Under the pieces are notes generated by a model, which worked only from the letters and a program-made list of their open reading frames with translations, did no database searches and had not been told where the DNA came from. A program made the translations under genes and the position numbers. Of a stretch of DNA of 64,000 nucleotides, positions 22,479 to 33,249 are shown piece by piece (position 1 is the stretch's first letter; each line of letters begins with the position of its first letter). The stretch is taken from the NCBI GenBank assembly GCA_027475525.1, contig JAMWFC010000088.1, positions 136,757 through 200,756 on the forward strand. Reading direction: 5' to 3'. Source of the stretch: Macrolepiota albuminosa. Lineage: Eukaryota > Basidiomycota > Agaricomycetes > Agaricales > Agaricaceae.

Positions 22479-25400
22479 CTCCCACTTGACGGCAGCGGAG
22501 GCAATAATACACCAAGTCTCTTACGATGTTTTTCAAACGTTTCCCTCGGTAAAGCCTTTGTGAGAACATCCGCTATCATGTCGCGAGTCGAGATGTATTG
22601 AAGTTTTATGTTCCTTCAAGCAATATGTTTGCAGATAAAGTGAAAGCAAATGTCGATATGTTTAGCTCATGAGTGACCAACAGGATTTTTTGATAGAGCT
22701 ATACTTCCAGTATTGTCGGTATGAATAATTGTTGCCTCAACTTGCTTGAAGTCTAAATCTCGCAACAGATTTCGTAGCCAGATGGCCTCGCGAGTAGCGT
22801 TAGCCGATGCTATATATTCCGCTTTGACCGTAGAGGTTGCAGTAACCAACTGCTTTCTGGATGACCACAAGACAAGACTGCCGTTGATATCGTAACACCA
22901 TCCACTGGTGGATCGTCTGTCGTATTGGTCTTGTGCCCAGCTGGCATTGCTCCATCCGACTAGGGTTATTTTGTTGGTTTCCAAACCTCCCAATTTTAAG
23001 CTGTAAGCTTTTGTGCCCTTAAGATAGTGCAATACTCATTTGCAGCCCACGAGATGAGGTACGCCTGGGTTATCCGAGAATTGAGCCAACAGACTCACCG
23101 AAAATTGAATGTCGGGACGCGTCTGTGTGGCGTAGAGCAGTGAACCCACCAGAGAGAGATAATGTAAGTCATTCGAATAGGTCTTGTAACTCTCCCGGTC
23201 TTCATCGGAATGAGGGCATTGAAGTAATGAGAGATTGTGATTTGTGGGTAGAGGAGTGGCAACGGGATGACACGAACTCATACCAAAACAATCGAGGATT
23301 GTGTCGATGTACATTGACTGGTTGAGATATATGGTTCGGTTCGGTCGATCTCTTTTGATCTGTAGACCTAGAAGATAATGAATTTCTCCTAGATCAGTTA
23401 TGTCGAATTCTTTATTCAGATCGTGCTTGAAAGAAATGATTCGACACATATCTCAACCAGCAATTGCCATATCATCCACATAAACCAGAACAATGAGGAT
23501 TACTTTACCATCTGATCGGAGGATGTAAAGACAATCGTCAGCGTGAGAGGGTTTAAAACCCAAGCACATCAATATGTCGTGCAATCACTCCTTCCATTTA
23601 CGACCTGCCTGTTTGAGACCGTAGATAGCTTTGAGCAGCCTCCAGTACTTCGTTTTCCCAATTCCATTAGGTGCCTTCATATATATTTCTTCATCGAGAG
23701 AGCCTTCGAGGTACGCACCAATCACATCAATTTGGTGTACCTCGAAATCAAGGGCCACGGCTAAAGATAAGAATACTCGCAGTGTCGTGAATTTCGCGAC
23801 TGAAGAAAAAGTATCACTATAATCGATGCCAGGGATTTGAGAGAAACCTTGAGCAACGATACGGGCTTTGAACTTAGCGTGATTGCCTTGTTCATTGAAC
23901 TTTTCCTTCAAAACGATTTTGCTTCCCACTGCCCTTTTGCCTGGAGGTAAATGATCGATCTCTTCAAATACCCTTTTGTGAAGTAATTGTTCGTATTCGC
24001 TCTCAATTGCTTTCTGCCATTCGGCAGCTTGAGGCGAATTCAAGGCTTCTTCGACGCGAGGACCCGAAACAGCAACAAAAGCCATGTGACCTGTATTTTC
24101 GTTGTCTTCTTGGTCTGTCTGATACCTGATAGGCAGATGTTTCGTGCGCGTCGAAGGTTCACGTTTGGGCAAGTCCGACCATTTCATTGTCTTTCGAGGT
24201 GCAGGTGGTATAGGTGGAGTAGAGTCACGATGAGGAATGGGGGAAACGGATGGATACTGTAAGTCTTCCATGAAAGCGTCAACTTCAGAACCGTTATCAA
24301 AGGCGTTTTCATTCGAAAGTTGAGTCTCTACTTCAGACTCAGAGGATGGTCCAGGAATGGAAATTTCGTGAGGTTTGCTGGATTCTGGGTAGACGGCCGT
24401 GTCGATGAAACGGTTTATTTCGTCTGAGGTTGAACTTGTGAGTCCAGAGTCCAAATGTGCTAACTCACTCGGAGTATCATCCTCATAAAACTCAACGTCT
24501 CTAGAAGTTATGAGTTTCCCATTCTCAAGGTCTTCCAGTCTGTAGCCCTTAGTCTCATCCATCCACCACCCTAACATCCGCACACGCACTGCCCGCGATT
24601 CCAGTTTGCCGTGTCATACTTCTTTAGGCACATGAGCCCATCCCAGAGAACCAAAGATTCTTACATGGGATAGGTCTGGTTTACGACCGTACCATTCGGT
24701 ATAAGGTACCTTTCCTCCGAGAGCGGAGGTAGGAGTGATGGAACGTAAGTATACGGCATATAGGAATGCCTCACCCCAATAGCGTAAGTCCATTTTGGCA
24801 GTGTGAAGCATACTCCTGACCATCTCCATTAGAACGGCAATAGTGCGTTCAGCAATACCATTTTGTTGGGGTCGGTAGGGGTTCGTTGTTTGGTGAATTA
24901 TGCCATTCTGTTTGCAAAACTCTTGCATTAGTGCGTTAACGAACTCACTTCCATTATCCATTCTAATGATTTTCACAAGTTTCCCTCCCTCTCGTTCGTA
25001 ACGTACAACTTTGTCGCGAAGTGCTGGGTAAGCTTCTTCTTTATTTTGTAAAAGAGAGCCAGTAGGATAACGTCGACTTGCTTCCACTACAGCTAAAGCG
25101 TAACGTTTGCCGTCCCAGGTAGGCACGTTCATAGGGCCTGTTAAATCGACAACAAGTAATTCATTCTTGTCATATTGAGTGCGACTAACGTCAGGGAGAG
25201 GAGGACGAGTTGATTTGCCTTCTGCACAACCACTGCAGAGGCGGTCAAACTCGCGAGGGAACTTGATGTTGACTCCAGTAACAAGGTCATGGTCAATCAT
25301 GCTCTTGATTGAACGAGGGCTAATGTGCCCTAGCCGGCGATGCCATAAACGCATAGTGGGCTTACTGGCGATGTAAGCAATTTTATTTTCATCAACACCG

Positions 25401-25934
25401 ATGGTCATAGTGACGATTCGGTAAAGTGTGCCATGCGTTCTGATCAGATTTGCGTGGAGGAAGTCCCTCTCACCCCACGCCAAACCAATGCCATAAGTTA
25501 GGCCTTTGATCGTGGCTCCAGCCCTCTGTAATGAACCGAGGCTAATAAGATTAGCGCCCAATGTAGGAATATGCAAAACATCGTGTAATTGAACGTCTGT
25601 AACGCCATCGGGCAAGCATGTTCGAAAGGAAATGGTTCCTTTCCCAGCCACGGTCAAAGTATTCATTCCGCCAACGGAGATATGCTGATAATTGACCTTT
25701 TGATAGATTATAAAATAAGACTTGTCCGCAATCATATGACATGATGCGGCACTATCGAGTAGGAGTCCAGAAGGCATACCATCTTCAGTAGCCATCAAGA
25801 CTTTTCCAACTTCGCGTGAGGGCTCCTTCTCAGCTGAAAGAGATAAGTTCGTGTTTCCGACTGACTTGGATTTATTCAATTTTGGACACTTTGGTCGCCA
25901 ATGTCCTTTTTCGCCACAGTTGTGGCAAAGTCGG
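22460..25934 (-). pseudogene. Copia pol: zinc knuckle, protease, integrase, reverse transcriptase, RNase H
   Basis: From the zinc knuckle (CHNCGEKGHWRPKC, about 25890-25930) a single frame runs to the TAG at 22460-22462. It is broken only by TGA at 24614, 23585, 23453, 23036, 22667 and 22616 (leftmost base of each), with no frameshift seen. Protease has LLLDSAASCHM. Integrase has the HHCC finger (HRRLGH ... CSGCAEGK) and DDE residues in VVDLTGP, IRMDNGSEF and NGIAERT. Reverse transcriptase has IDVIGAYLEG and LVYVDDMAIAG. The first RNase H Asp region reads WSNASWA instead of the usual SDADWA, so that catalytic site looks lost. The C-terminus SSGSDEEND lies in the LTR. Every stop fits an Arg CGA codon in the ancestor. 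Confidence 0.9.
22479..22486 (-). other. Copia polypurine tract
   Basis: AGTGGGAG on the minus strand abuts the 3' LTR start (TGACGAAG). Its position and purine composition fit the plus-strand primer of an LTR retrotransposon. It lies inside the coding frame, which continues into the LTR. Confidence 0.75.
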
Positions 25935-25953
25935 GTTTAGGTTCACGTTTAGG

Positions 25954-26941
25954 TCAGATATTCTTCTTTACGTGGTTAACATCACGTTTACTCCCACTCG
26001 ATACGCGTTCCCTTTTTGAAACGAAAGCCAAGGTCTTATTCGTGGCGGAATTTTCAAGCGTAAGTCTGTCATAAACGGACAGTAACTCGGTTGTGACCAT
26101 TTCCAGAGTTAATGAGGCGCCCCGAAGCAACAAATTTTGCTTAACTACCTCCCATGTCGGGGTTTTGGGCAACGAAAGAAGCATGGCATTCAGGATGGTG
26201 AAGTCATCAACTTTGTGACCAGCATCGATGAAGCGGCGACGAATGATCATATAAAACCCAAGATGATCAGTCAAGGGTGAGCTTCCGTCCCATTGCTTCG
26301 CATACATTTGCTGATAGTAGTAGTGGACATTCATACCAGATGATCAGTCAAGGGTGAGCTTCCGTCCCATTGCTTCGCATACATTTGCTGATAGTAGTAG
26401 TGGACATTCATACCACTATGCTGGTCGACATAGTTCTTTCGTAATTGGTCCCAAACATTCTTGGAACTCGTATAATCGGTAATGGCTTCACGTTGAGTAT
26501 ATTCCATCGCAGCTCGGATCAAACCAATAGCTGAATCGTCTCTGGTGACCCAACGTAGGTACTTTTCCTGTGCATGCTCCCAGGTTGAGAATTCCTTGGT
26601 CTGCATGGCCTTCATCAGGTCGTCCCCCTCCTTATAAGGAGAGTCAGGCTTTTCGTCACTTTTAGGACAAGATGGAGCCAGCAATTCGGAATATTCGGCA
26701 GGTGGTTTAGGCGGGCGAGTTTCACGTCCGGAGACTACTCCCCATAATCCCTTTGCCAGTAGAGCAGACTTCATGTTATCTGCCCACATATGGTAATTCG
26801 TACCGTTGAACTTCAGAAACTGTAAGGTCTCAGAAGTATTGTTGTTCGCGGCAGCGGGGCCCATAACCTGTCGCAGCATATTGCAATAACGTATATTCGA
26901 TAATATAGTACAAGTTTAATGTTCGCGGCAGCGGGGCCCAT
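25954..26941 (-). pseudogene. Copia gag
   Basis: The N-terminus MGPAAANNNTSETLQFLKFNG starts with an ATG inside the primer-binding site and is followed by a copia-type gag (UBN2-like) with LKFNGTNYHMWADNMKSALL. The frame breaks at a perfect tandem duplication (26261-26414): 26331-26879 and 25954-26334 are in different frames and both contain MNVHYYYQQMYAKQWDGSS. Removing one 77-bp copy places both halves in one frame, so the break is probably an assembly artefact. The frame then ends at a TGA (25954-25956), followed by a one-base shift before the zinc knuckle. Gag would form the particle that packages element RNA. Confidence 0.85.
26261..26414. repeat. Perfect 77-bp tandem duplication inside copia gag
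   Basis: 26261-26337 and 26338-26414 are identical, and the match runs one base further by chance. The offset is exactly 77, as at 26844, 41394 and 56188. Collapsing it restores the gag frame (26331 and 25954 then share a frame). A fixed k-mer overlap left unmerged at a contig join would produce this pattern. Confidence 0.95.
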
Positions 26942-26997
26942 AACCTGTCGCAGCATATTGCAATAACGTATATTCGATAATATAGTACAAGTTTAAT
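26844..26997. repeat. Perfect 77-bp tandem duplication spanning copia LTR end, primer site and gag start
   Basis: 26844-26920 and 26921-26997 are identical. The duplicated unit contains the end of the 5' LTR, the primer-binding site and the first gag codons, so the element appears to have two primer sites. The exact 77-bp offset matches three other duplications in the window and suggests an assembly join rather than biology. Confidence 0.95.
26934..26945 (-). other. Copia primer-binding site (half-molecule initiator tRNA type)
   Basis: GGTTATGGGCCC on the minus strand abuts the 5' LTR end (TGCGACA). It is complementary to an initiator tRNA-Met anticodon stem-loop of the form GGGCCCAUAACC, the priming mode known for Drosophila copia and Ty5, rather than to a tRNA 3' end. 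The gag ATG lies within it. Confidence 0.7.
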
Positions 26998-27299
26998 CTG
27001 GAGTCAAGAAACGAAGATGGTTTTGTATGTTAGTATAAGTAATAAATCAAATATAATGTAAACGTCACCTGGAGTCAAGAAACGAAGATGGTTTCGACTC
27101 CAGGAAACAGGGGTCTTTTAACTACACGAATTGATAAGACATTTGGAGCTCTGTGGAGAGCATTTTGAATGACGATAAGTAATCAATATAAAAGAATTTG
27201 AAAAAACTGAGATAATAGTAAAACATACGATAGTATTACACTATTGCGTGACGTTATACGCAATAGTACTGCCAAAGCTGCTAGTCATTTTCTTCGTCA
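26946..27299 (-). repeat. Copia 5' LTR
   Basis: 354 bp with TG...CA ends on the minus strand (TGACGAAG to TGCGACA). It retains CpG at the three positions where the 3' LTR has TpG or CpA, so the 3' LTR is the mutated copy at all three. Confidence 0.95.
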
Positions 27300-30200
27300 A
27301 GGATTCGATCACTTCCATTGATTGTAACAAAGAGCTGTTCACACGCATGGGCCTCCCAGTCCAACATGTGATGTGAAAAACCGTGTTTTATTGGCATAAA
27401 CCCAGACCGATTCCTACATACGATAATGTCCAGACATCCTCTTCCATATGTTTGTATTACTAGCGATGTAAGTGCACAGTAATACATGAGAGATATCTAA
27501 CATATCTAAGCATATCTGTACAGTACCTATGGAACGACTTTCTAGCGAAACAGGATCTCTCTTGCCGAAAATGAACTGAGTCTAAAGAGATTGTTGCTAC
27601 TACACGATCGTCACTCAATTGCTGTGATCAATATGCTTGAAGGTACCATGGATGGATGATGGAGGTTATGAATTGCTGCTGAGTGACAGCGGCCCTTTCC
27701 AGCGACAGTGATTGGAGATGATGTCTGCCAGAGATTTCTGCTCCTGGAAATTCTGTGCATCTTCCAGCAGGTAACTCTCCGATGTTGCATTGGCGTGGAA
27801 AGGATTCTTGGTCCGAAGAGTGCCTTGACCCTTTTTCCGGGAGACAAAAAGCACATGGGAAAGGCATTCGGACGTGCCGATGTATCCTCTAGGGATGATC
27901 GATTCCAGCGAAGAGAGTTGAAAGTCATCCAAAAAACTTGCTGAAGCTCGATAGGTATGCGTGTGTTGACGATGGTCATTTTGATTGCCCTGGCTTTGGA
28001 AACATCCGCAAGGTCTCGAGTGTTGGACAACCTGCGGGTAAAAATAATCATCTGTGTAATTGAATGGAGTGTAGGTTTCATATTCCTCCGTTGCTCTAAG
28101 AGAATTCCTACCAATTCCACCAGACCTTGATCGTCACATGGTCCGTCTGAGCTACCATCAAAACCTCTGGCAAACTTCTATATTATTCGACGTTCGACTT
28201 CCTTGTTCCTCCTTTCTGCATTGCTCCTCACCCCTCCTTTCTACATCGCCATCCCAGCTTGTCACGCCCATCGAAGACCTCGATACAATAGACCTAATCA
28301 GGGTCGTTGGCAACGTTACGAGGCACTCCGATATCCTTTCTGCATTTATACAAACACACGCACCTTCATAGCCCGAATTACGAACCGATTGTCCAAAAAG
28401 AAAGCATACGTAATGTCTAACCGAGCCCAAGGTTATTTTTCTTTTCCTCCGTCTTTAAGCCATTCAACCGCCTCTTGCGCACTTTAGAAAGCAGGTCCTA
28501 TTTTCTGAAGGGATATGTCTCTGGCCTCCCTCCTCGTGCCTTCAGACTACGCACGTGTCTATCTGCAGGACTTCCCTTGTCCTTGATAACCTCCATACTA
28601 TCGCTCCTACTTAGTGTCGGCACTGGCTTTAATGCTTGATCCTCGCCGCCCAACATGACGTCATACTTCGTCCTCGGCCATCGCCATTATTATCAACGAC
28701 TCCCTTAGCCTCATTATATTATCACGCGAGATGAAGCAATGTTCCAGGTCTCGAGATGTCGGCCCCTCCTCCCGTATAATCTGTGGGATAGGTAGGGGGA
28801 GATACTTAACGAGAGCAGGGTAAGTCTTATTCTGTTCCTTTGTGATGTTCTAATATGCATTAGAAGGCTCTCAACAACTTACAAGTCCTCAAGATCTCCA
28901 TTACCGGCGCATATTGCCCCTCCACATATCGTCGACTAACAGTTGGCATCATTCCATGACCACCCCTCGCACCTCAAATTTTTCACGTTGACAACACCGT
29001 GCTTATCCGCAATTGCCCGCAAGCAGGTCCTCATCCACTCGTCAGTTTATCGGGCTCCATCCATATCACTCGGCGCATTTATGGCCTTGTTCTTCATTGA
29101 TACCAATATAGCACGCACGCCAGCGTGAAGTAGATCAGACCCTTCCCGTTAAATGACTACAACGGACACCTCAGCCCTGCTCCATGACAGCATAATGGTT
29201 GTCCGTACTCCATTCCCAGCTTCTAAACCTCGACAAAAGAGGGCAGACCCCTCGTGCTGTCGGCTTGCAATGTGCATTGTCGACCTGGAGTGTTCGCAGA
29301 AATCTTTCGGATTTCGGAGATGGTCACTTCTGCTTATACCTTGATCATCCGCATCTAGCCGCACTCAGAAACCTGGAAGTCACTGTGACAATTCGTTCAA
29401 GTCGGCATTCATTTGCACAAGGCCAACAGAGGGTTTTGAAGCAGTCCCTGTGTGGTTTTCTATCAGATTTGTCAGGTCTTATATGAGAATCGCCTGTACC
29501 TTTCGACTGATACCATCTTTGTTTGCCGCTGCCCCATGGGCAATGAAGATGGAGAGAAAGCGTCTAATACTTCTGGTCACTTTGCTTCTGGTCGCTGAGC
29601 GTACCGATTACTATGCCGTTCTATAGGTCTGTTGCACATAACGCTGAGACCTTGCGGAACCAAGGCAGATAGAAACAAACTCTTCCGCGGATATTGGTCC
29701 CCCAAACACCAAGGCCAAAAGATGTCCCATGAACAGTCTTGGGAGGCTCCTGGGATTGTGCGAAGGATCAGAACGCGCAGTTCGTACATTTGCGAAGCCG
29801 TCAGCCCATGTGTGAAAGTAATTACTATATGGAATTGAATATGGTCCTGGTTGGACGCAAGCGACCGGACATGACGGAGTTTTGTGCTTGACTTCCCCAT
29901 CGTCTATCTATTGTTATCTCTCTCGCTTGACACCTTGACTTTCACATCCTTGCCCCATTAGCCAAACTGTCGAACACCCCTCCCCATTGCAATCAAGATT
30001 CCCCACCTGCTCGAGGCGGCGGCTAGAGATTCTTGATGCGTCCTAAGCTGATTATAGTGTAGTTCAATCTGCTACACAAGTTCCGCTTATCAACGGTCAT
30101 CTTACGACTTCTGGATGCAGCCTCTCTGGGATTTTTCTCGCGAAGACTAGTTCCTGTAAAAATATCTCGGCAAACACAATTCTACAAGCAGTCACTCTGC

Positions 30201-30760
30201 TTCATGTCATAGCCTGCGATGGTTACTGGGCGGTTTCCATCTTAAGACCCTCCTTATTCGAGTCTTAGAGGAGCCAAACATACTCTCCTGCAGCCGCAAC
30301 ACCCATTTGAGGATCACCACATGAGCGCTAGTTTTTGCTCTGAGATGGCATGCTGCTAATATCCTTGCTCATCATGTCGTTTTTCGATTCTGCATCGTAG
30401 AGATCAACCAACTGCGACGAACGTGGTTGGTTTTATTTACCTTTGGTCAGATTCAGGGAAATCTATAACAGGCGAAAGCTTAGTCGATGTGCTCACAACA
30501 CAGCCGTGAGTATGGAATTCAATGATTTGGCGATTTTGATGCAAAAGTTTTTGATGGTGGGACTTACCGACATTCAGTCATAGGCGAAAGCTTAGTCGAT
30601 GTGCTCACAACACGGCCGAATCCAATGATGTGGCCATTTTGATGCATAACCTGTTGATGATAAGACTTACTGACGTTCCGTCGTAGTACTTTATCATTTG
30701 ACTGACGACACTAGTTCCTCATAGATCCCCTCGATTGACTACATCAAGCTTGTTGTTTTC
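27300..30760. repeat. Segmental duplication, right module of unit A
   Basis: After the target duplication AGGAT the sequence resumes homology with 40185-43497 (unit B) and 53232-55452 (unit C); it starts with the shared TCACTTCCATTGATTGTAAC. Parts such as 28410-28500 also match the left modules. Forward frames contain short conserved segments (HPHLAALRNLEVTVTIR near 29350; FTLTTPCLSAIARKQVL near 28980) that look like decayed protein, possibly leucine-rich, but no intact frame was found and I do not name it. Degenerate tandem units lie at 30464-30690. Confidence 0.7.
30464..30690. repeat. Degenerate direct repeat of about 112 bp
   Basis: AGGCGAAAGCTTAGTCGATG occurs twice, at about 30469 and 30582, each followed by similar but diverged sequence (GTGCTCACAACAC, then an ATGATTTGG / ATGATGTGG segment and GACTTAC). 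Unit B has only a single reduced version near 43310-43375. It is an ordinary diverged tandem duplication, unlike the perfect 77-bp ones. Confidence 0.7.
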
Positions 30761-31644
30761 ATGGCCCATTCCAATCTGCGAATCCCTATAACCTCGGTGT
30801 TACCGCCGAGCCCTGTGGAACTCACTCTTGACACATCGAATCTCGTCTTAACCACGCTGAGTAACGCGGCAAGGATGACACACGTCTCAGTCCTGCAGGG
30901 TATTGCCGCATTAGCATTAAGCATTGTTGAGATTGCCCAGGTTCGTCGGCGCACAATGCCCTTTGGTCGACGACTAATTCTCGCCCATAGAACGCAAGAA
31001 GCAATAAGAATGCTTTCCAGCGGCTCGCAAGTGATACGTGTGCCCTTGTGTACATTGTCACTCATTATGGATACAAAGTGGAAGATAATGGTGCAAATGT
31101 AACATCGGAATATTTGGAATACATGAAAGAGTTATCTGAGTAAGTGGTGTAGCTTTACATTTCTCTTCATCTCAACTAAAGACATTTAGAACCTTGCAAG
31201 AAATTCACAAAGTCACCAAGGCTCAAGTGTCAAAGAACAAGTTTCTATGCATAGTCCAGTCGAAATCAGACGCTGGAGTGATACAAGAATATCGCGATCG
31301 TTTGAGGCAATCCTTAGATGTGTTTGGTGTAAGCATTCTTGACCCCCTCTGCGATATCTTTGTCTCACAACAAGGACTCCAAGCTAAAATCCAGCATTTC
31401 AATCCATGAGTCGCTTGTATCGATTTCAGAACGCCTTGAACTATTTGCGGATCGGAAAGAGGCAAAACAACGTGAGATTCACGAGCAGTCTGAAGAAGCT
31501 GCGTCCCACAAGGAGCAAATTACCGAAGCACGTGAATCGGACTACAAAGGTAAGGTGCTACACTAGGAATATGACAAGAGCGATTTCACACCCATAGTAA
31601 GTCGATACCTCAGACTTCATTTCTGGCCCGATATACCCCAATGA
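30761..31644 (+). CDS. MLKL-N-terminal-like helical-domain protein, short form
   Basis: Five exons (30761-30940, 30991-31139, 31190-31328, 31384-31549, 31598-31644) with GT-AG introns of 48-55 bp join to 681 nt, 226 residues, no internal stop. Exons 2 and 3 have the same lengths as in the gene at 4380-5486. The helical core is recognisable: TLDTSNLVLTTLSNAARMTH, NAFQRLASDTCALVYIV, KSDAGVIQEYRDRLRQSLDVFG, then a Glu/Lys-rich helix with SISIHESLVSISERLELF. The protein then ends quickly, without the Gly-rich tail motif of the 4380-5486 gene. It may be a complete helical-domain-only protein or one truncated by loss of its 3' exons. It lies at the end of the right module of unit A, about 8.7 kb (including the copia insertion) from patatin-TPR copy A. 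Expression is unknown. Confidence 0.65.
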
Positions 31645-33249
31645 AGTACCCACAGTATCTGATTTGTACAATTAATTTGCGGAACACACGGAACAACGGA
31701 ACGAAGAAGTTTTTCTTTTGCTGAAGGACATTTCAGAGTCCATCTTCATCCTCCTTTTAGCACTCCTTATGACTAACCCTTACTTGTGTACTTGCACACA
31801 GCCTTAATTCGAGGTGATAATAGAGGAAGGAGCGCGAGAGACGGGGAGCTTCAGGTATTCGGACGAACGTTGCAGTCCGAGAGATTCCTGAGTCGGTCCA
31901 TAATCAAGAGATGATCACAAGTATTTTTACTGTAACAATAACGCACCTGAAGTTTGTAATTGTGGTTAAAACTAGTGCTTTTGCATGACCAATGAAGTGC
32001 TCGTGTAACTGCGAAGATCACGAGAGACACCGAGAGAGGAGGCACGGGTGGAACAACTTCTTTATGGAGTTCCACCTCGACGACAACACTTAGGTAAGCA
32101 TATTACATATCTCAGAATCTCAGGGAGTTCAGTCGAAGATGACTCGTATGTAGATCGGAGCGAAGTAGTAGATTTTGTAGCTTAATCAATCAAGAGAGGA
32201 TTGGAACTTCTGGCTAGAGTCATTAGTATGCAGATTTATAAAATGAGACATGAGCGAACTCGCCATTAGTGATGTAAGTATAATGAATTGAAATGAAACA
32301 AGCCCTTGAAAAAAAAAACATTAGACAAGTGTCAGTCAGCAAAGCAAGCATCTTCTGGTAAGATATGTACGAGAGAAAATTATCTTTTGTAAACGCCTTT
32401 CGAGGGTAATGACGAACGGTCATGTGACCATGGCTTGCCCTAAAGGCATCTCGGTGTCAACGCGTCTCCTTGACACTGGGGTAGCTGAGACTGTGCTTGA
32501 AATCCATACCCTCAGCGACTGAGTCCCCCACAGCCTTTTTCGTATTTCAGCCTCTTCGTGCCGAGAATCATGAAATCCTTGACAGAGGCAGGACCCGCGG
32601 ACGCGGTTTCTTTATAGACACATGGTTCGTATTTCGCTGTGGAGCGTTTCTTTCTTGTTATTGACGGCAGTATGGTATTTATGGTTCTCCTTGTATCATC
32701 AAAAGGGAGGATCCTCTTGTTTTTTACACCCGTGCATGTTGCGAATCGCTTCAGGCCAGAGTCTGACACGTCAAACACGCTCCCTTTACGCGTTGACTTG
32801 TAGTACCATCGTTGATGCTATTATCTTGGTTTCCCCGGCTCGCGATTCAGTCTCCCAAATCTGTCTACCAACCACCGACTTGCCATGAAAAAAAGATCTC
32901 ACGAATTCTGCATAGCGCATCCGGCGACGTCCCCAACGCCTACGTACGTCACGTCCAAGGACCTGCGGTTGGATCTCGCGCTGTACACGGTGAATCCGAC
33001 ACCACCATAATCCCGGCTCGGCAAAATTTCCAAAAAAAAGCACCCACACATAATTAACGGCACTGACCTGGCATTGTTTCACATTAATCCAATCCTTGTC
33101 AAACGAGTTTTATTCCGTCCATTCATCCCAATTTAGGACAAAGGCCTCTTTCGATGCTATACAAAGGCGAGGAAACCGACTTTCGTATGTCGGTCACCAT
33201 CTCCCCCGCTGCTCACCGTGCGCTTTTTCTGTTCCGTTCCTGCCACGAG
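31645..33249. other. Spacer between units A and B, no gene recognised
   Basis: No long frame, repeat or recognisable domain is present. The longest frames are under 100 residues on either strand (32786-33082 minus; 32622-32888 plus). Homology to other parts of the window begins only near 33250, where the left module of unit B starts. It may contain 3' sequence of the MLKL-like gene and decayed exons. Confidence 0.35.

Larger units (their letters stand above)
22125..27299 (-). mobile_element. Complete Ty1/copia retrotransposon
   Basis: This is a 5175-bp element on the minus strand with two 354-bp LTRs (26946-27299 is the 5' LTR, 22125-22478 the 3' LTR), TG...CA ends and an AGGAT target duplication. 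Internal order in the minus direction is gag with zinc knuckle, protease, integrase, reverse transcriptase, RNase H, which is copia order. A primer-binding site and a polypurine tract abut the LTRs. The LTRs differ at only three positions, all CpG transitions, so insertion is recent. Coding capacity is lost through several TGA codons. It is absent from the homologous positions in units B and C. Confidence 0.95.

Noticed and set aside
26934..26948. tRNA-like GGGCCCATAACC sequence
   Set aside because: It is only an anticodon-arm match beside an LTR, so it is a primer-binding site and not a tRNA gene.
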